NCBI RefSeq assembly: GCF_000381765.1
Contig: NZ_KB907076.1
Span: 1 to 64,000 of the forward strand
Length of the DNA stretch: 64,000 nucleotides
Source of the DNA: [Zimmermannella] faecalis ATCC 13722
Lineage (GTDB): Bacteria > Actinomycetota > Actinomycetes > Actinomycetales > Microbacteriaceae
Reading direction: 5' to 3'
The position numbers were made by a program, and so were the translations under genes. Below, piece by piece: positions 60,195 through 64,000 of the stretch (within the stretch, counting starts at the first letter, position 1; every line of letters begins with the position of its first letter). A model generated the notes under the pieces. The model did no database searches. It had not been told where the DNA came from and saw only the letters and a program-made list of their open reading frames with translations.

Positions 60195-61332
60195 CCTGCC
60201 GCTCCAGCCGCTTGCCGGTGCGCACACTCGTGACGCGCAGTCGGCCCCGGTCGTCGAGCCCGAACTCGCCCATGTCAACGAGCTGCCGCACGCCCCGATC
60301 GCGTTCGATGTGCATGACGAGGTCGAGCGCCGACACCGCCTGCCGCGCGACCGCCTCCTGCGACATGCCCGCGAGCGCACCGAGGGCCTCGAGCCGAGCC
60401 GGCACGTCGCCGAGCGAGTTCGCGTGCAGGGTACCGGCGCCGCCGTCGTGGCCGGTGTTCAGTGCCGCGAGCAGCTCGCGCAGCTCGGCGCCGCGGCACT
60501 CGCCGAGCACGAGCCGGTCGGGCCGCATGCGCAGCGCCTCGCGCACGAGCCGTTCGAGCGTCACCTCGCCGGCACCCTCGACGTTCGCCTGGCGAGCCTC
60601 CATCTGCACGACGTGCGGGTGTCGGATGCGCAGCTCGGCGACGTCTTCGATCACGACGAGCCGCTCGTGCGACGGTGCCTCGCCGAGCATCGCCCCGAGC
60701 AGGGTCGTCTTGCCCGAGCCGCCCGCGCCGGTCACGAGCAGGTTCGCCCGGTTCGTGAGCGCGTGCCGCACGATCTCTTCGGCCCCGTCGTAGAAGAACC
60801 CGGCGGCGACGAGGTCGTCGAGGCTGAGTCGCGTCGCGCGCGGCGCCCGAATCGACAGCAGCGTGCCGACGGTCGAAACGGGTTGCAGCACGGCGTGCAC
60901 GCGAATGCCGGCGCCGATGCGCACGTCGACGCAGGGCGAGGCCTCGTCGAGGTGGCGGCCGCCGGCCGCGATGATGCGGGTCGCGAGCTCGCGCAGGGCG
61001 CGCTCGCCGGGTGCCCTCCACGACCGGTCGAGCGCGGCGCCGTCGCCCCGGTCGACCCAGAGCCCCGACATGCCGTTCACGAACAGGTCGGTCACCTCGC
61101 CGTCGGCGACGTACCCGGCGAGTGGCCCGAACGCCTCGGCCTGCCCGCGCGTGAGCTCGCGCCGCGGCCGGCCGTCGTCGGCGCGCCCCGGGCGCTCGAC
61201 GAGACTCACCTGCGCGGGCCGGTCCGCGGCGCGCTGCACAACAAACGGTTCTGGCTCGGCACCAAACGAGTCGGCGGCGAACGCGTCGGATGCGAACGAA
61301 TCGGCGGGGTCATGGATGCGGTTGCTCGGCAT
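60187..61332 (-). CDS. tadA: Tad/CpaF-type pilus assembly ATPase
   Basis: 381 residues from the ATG at 61332; an ATG at 61404 is possible. The hexameric secretion ATPase core is complete: Walker A TGAGGSGKTT (about 201-210), Asp box and Walker B RLVVIEDVAEL, His box LNTGHDGGAGTLHANS. The first 60 residues are variable. It powers pilin assembly from the cytoplasm. First gene of the cluster; no CpaE/Ssd-type partner gene precedes it, since the divergent acs follows after 209 bp. Confidence 0.9.
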   Translation of the reverse strand: MPSNRIHDPADSFASDAFAADSFGAEPEPFVVQRAADRPAQVSLVERPGRADDGRPRRELTRGQAEAFGPLAGYVADGEVTDLFVNGMSGLWVDRGDGAALDRSWRAPGERALRELATRIIAAGGRHLDEASPCVDVRIGAGIRVHAVLQPVSTVGTLLSIRAPRATRLSLDDLVAAGFFYDGAEEIVRHALTNRANLLVTGAGGSGKTTLLGAMLGEAPSHERLVVIEDVAELRIRHPHVVQMEARQANVEGAGEVTLERLVREALRMRPDRLVLGECRGAELRELLAALNTGHDGGAGTLHANSLGDVPARLEALGALAGMSQEAVARQAVSALDLVMHIERDRGVRQLVDMGEFGLDDRGRLRVTSVRTGKRLERQGG

Positions 61333-61541
61333 GTGACCAGCGTCGACGACGCGCGCGGCGAGCGCTCGCCGGGCCCGCGCGCCTGTGGAATTCCGCGTAT
61401 CCACAGCCGCCGCGCGAGGCGCAACCCGCGCCCGTTCCCGAACGACGGCTGAGTATTCGCGTCAAGACCCCGCAACCCGTTCGCAACAGCCGCGGCATAG
61501 ACTTCGCACGAAAGCGAAAGTCACAACGAAGTGAGGTTCCC

Positions 61542-63518
<1,977 letters not shown>

Positions 63519-63533
63519 CGACGGCTCGCGCCG

Positions 63534-63561
63534 CGGTGGCCTACTTATTCGTAGGCCACCG
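63534..63561. terminator. hairpin between convergent acs and ridA
   Basis: CGGTGGCCTAC (63534-63544) pairs with GTAGGCCACCG (63551-63561) around TTATTC, an 11-bp stem. The right arm overlaps the last codons of ridA. No long T-run on either side, but the place suggests bidirectional termination. Confidence 0.55.
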
Positions 63562-64000
63562 TGAGCTCGAGTTCGACGGGCGAGCCGAGCGGAAGCGCGG
63601 CGACGCCCACGGCCGAGCGCGTGTGTCGGCCGCGCTCGCCGAACGCCTTGCCGAGCAGTTCGGAGGCGCCGTTGGCGACCTGCGGCTGCTGCGTGAAGTC
63701 GGCGGCCGAGTTTACGAACACGGTCACGCGCAGCACCCGAGTGACGCGGTCGAGGTCGCCGAGCTGTTGCTTGATCGCGGCGAGCGCGTTGAGCGCGGCC
63801 GTCTGCGCGAGTTCCTTCGCGGTGTCGACGTCGACGCCGTCGCCGACGCGGCCGGTCGTCGCGAGCGCGCCGTCGACGAACGGCAGCTGGCCCGACGTGT
63901 AGACGGTGCCGCGGTCGGTGAGGGCCGGCACGTAGTCACCGGCGGGTGCGGCGACAGCGGGCAGCTCGAGACCGAGCTCGCGCAGGGCGGATTCGACTTT
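63545..64000 (-). CDS. RidA-family protein (5' end beyond window)
   Basis: Hydrolyses reactive imine/enamine intermediates (2-aminoacrylate) released by PLP enzymes. The frame is open to the right edge, giving 151 visible residues; the first codons are outside the window. The family core is seen from YTSGQLPFVDG onward, with the catalytic Arg in RHTRSAVGVAALPLGSPVELEL. The stretch ELGLELPAVAAPAGDYVPAL upstream of the GTG at 63931 matches RidA N-termini, so that GTG is internal. Confidence 0.88.
   Translation of the reverse strand, partial: KVESALRELGLELPAVAAPAGDYVPALTDRGTVYTSGQLPFVDGALATTGRVGDGVDVDTAKELAQTAALNALAAIKQQLGDLDRVTRVLRVTVFVNSAADFTQQPQVANGASELLGKAFGERGRHTRSAVGVAALPLGSPVELELTVAYE

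Noticed and set aside
63545-63931. GTG at 63931 as the ridA start
   Set aside because: RidA-like residues continue in frame upstream to the window edge, so the gene is truncated rather than short.

Overview
The window is a stretch of high-GC chromosome from an actinobacterium. The gene families and their arrangement (DUF222/HNH protein, polyprenol-phosphate mannose synthase, Flp/Tad cluster with a DUF4244 prepilin, topA-tmk-holB order, AKKP-rich TopA tail) fit Actinomycetota, most probably Microbacteriaceae; the genus is inference. I see no insertion sequence, phage gene, CRISPR array or rRNA. There is one tRNA, and both edges cut through genes.

Layout. 1-0.7 kb: 3' part of an HNH gene. 0.9-7.9 kb (minus): a nucleoside uptake and salvage operon, with lipoprotein receptor, ATPase, two permeases, cytidine deaminase and thymidine phosphorylase. 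8.1-10.5 kb: GDP-mannose synthesis and a divergent mannosyltransferase. 10.6-14.2 kb: sdhCDAB behind a DtxR-like iron box and ended by a strong hairpin. 14.2-23.4 kb: housekeeping genes (TauE-type exporter, PTS enzyme I, YihY/BrkB protein, exonuclease III, trpS, polyprenol-P-mannose synthase, ribA, an ABC exporter). 23.4-23.7 kb: a gene-free segment with two copies of a 51-bp imperfect palindrome. 23.7-25.7 kb: pncA and a PBP4-type carboxypeptidase.

25.7-32.3 kb: an accessory catabolic block: LysR regulator, metal-less M24 hydrolase resembling ectoine hydrolase, M20 deacylase, MHS transporter, and a divergent Orn/Lys/Arg-type decarboxylase. 32.3-35.8 kb: a citrate/C4-dicarboxylate-type two-component system divergent from a DctA symporter, followed by tRNA-Thr(CGT). 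36.0-41.5 kb: a sugar-acid-like catabolic block (MHS transporter, IlvD/Edd dehydratase, beta-hydroxyacid dehydrogenase, SDR, GntR regulator) with a 23-bp palindrome in its divergent promoter.

41.5-47.7 kb: lipoprotein alpha/beta hydrolase, holB, tmk and topA. 47.9-52.8 kb: AraC regulator and an iron-siderophore ABC importer behind a good DtxR box. 52.8-56.9 kb: APC permease and amidohydrolase with a divergent LacI regulator and a perfect LacI-type operator. 56.9-58.1 kb: an unrecognised membrane-anchored protein. 58.2-61.3 kb: a compact Tad pilus cluster in which TadB and TadC appear fused. 61.5-64 kb: acetyl-CoA synthetase and a partial RidA.

I found no clearly new defence or mobile system. 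The most promising points are the LysR/M24/M20/MHS/decarboxylase block, the sugar-acid block with its operator, the TadBC fusion, the paired 51-bp palindromes, the insertion in the ABC exporter's ATPase domain, and the unknown 403-residue protein.
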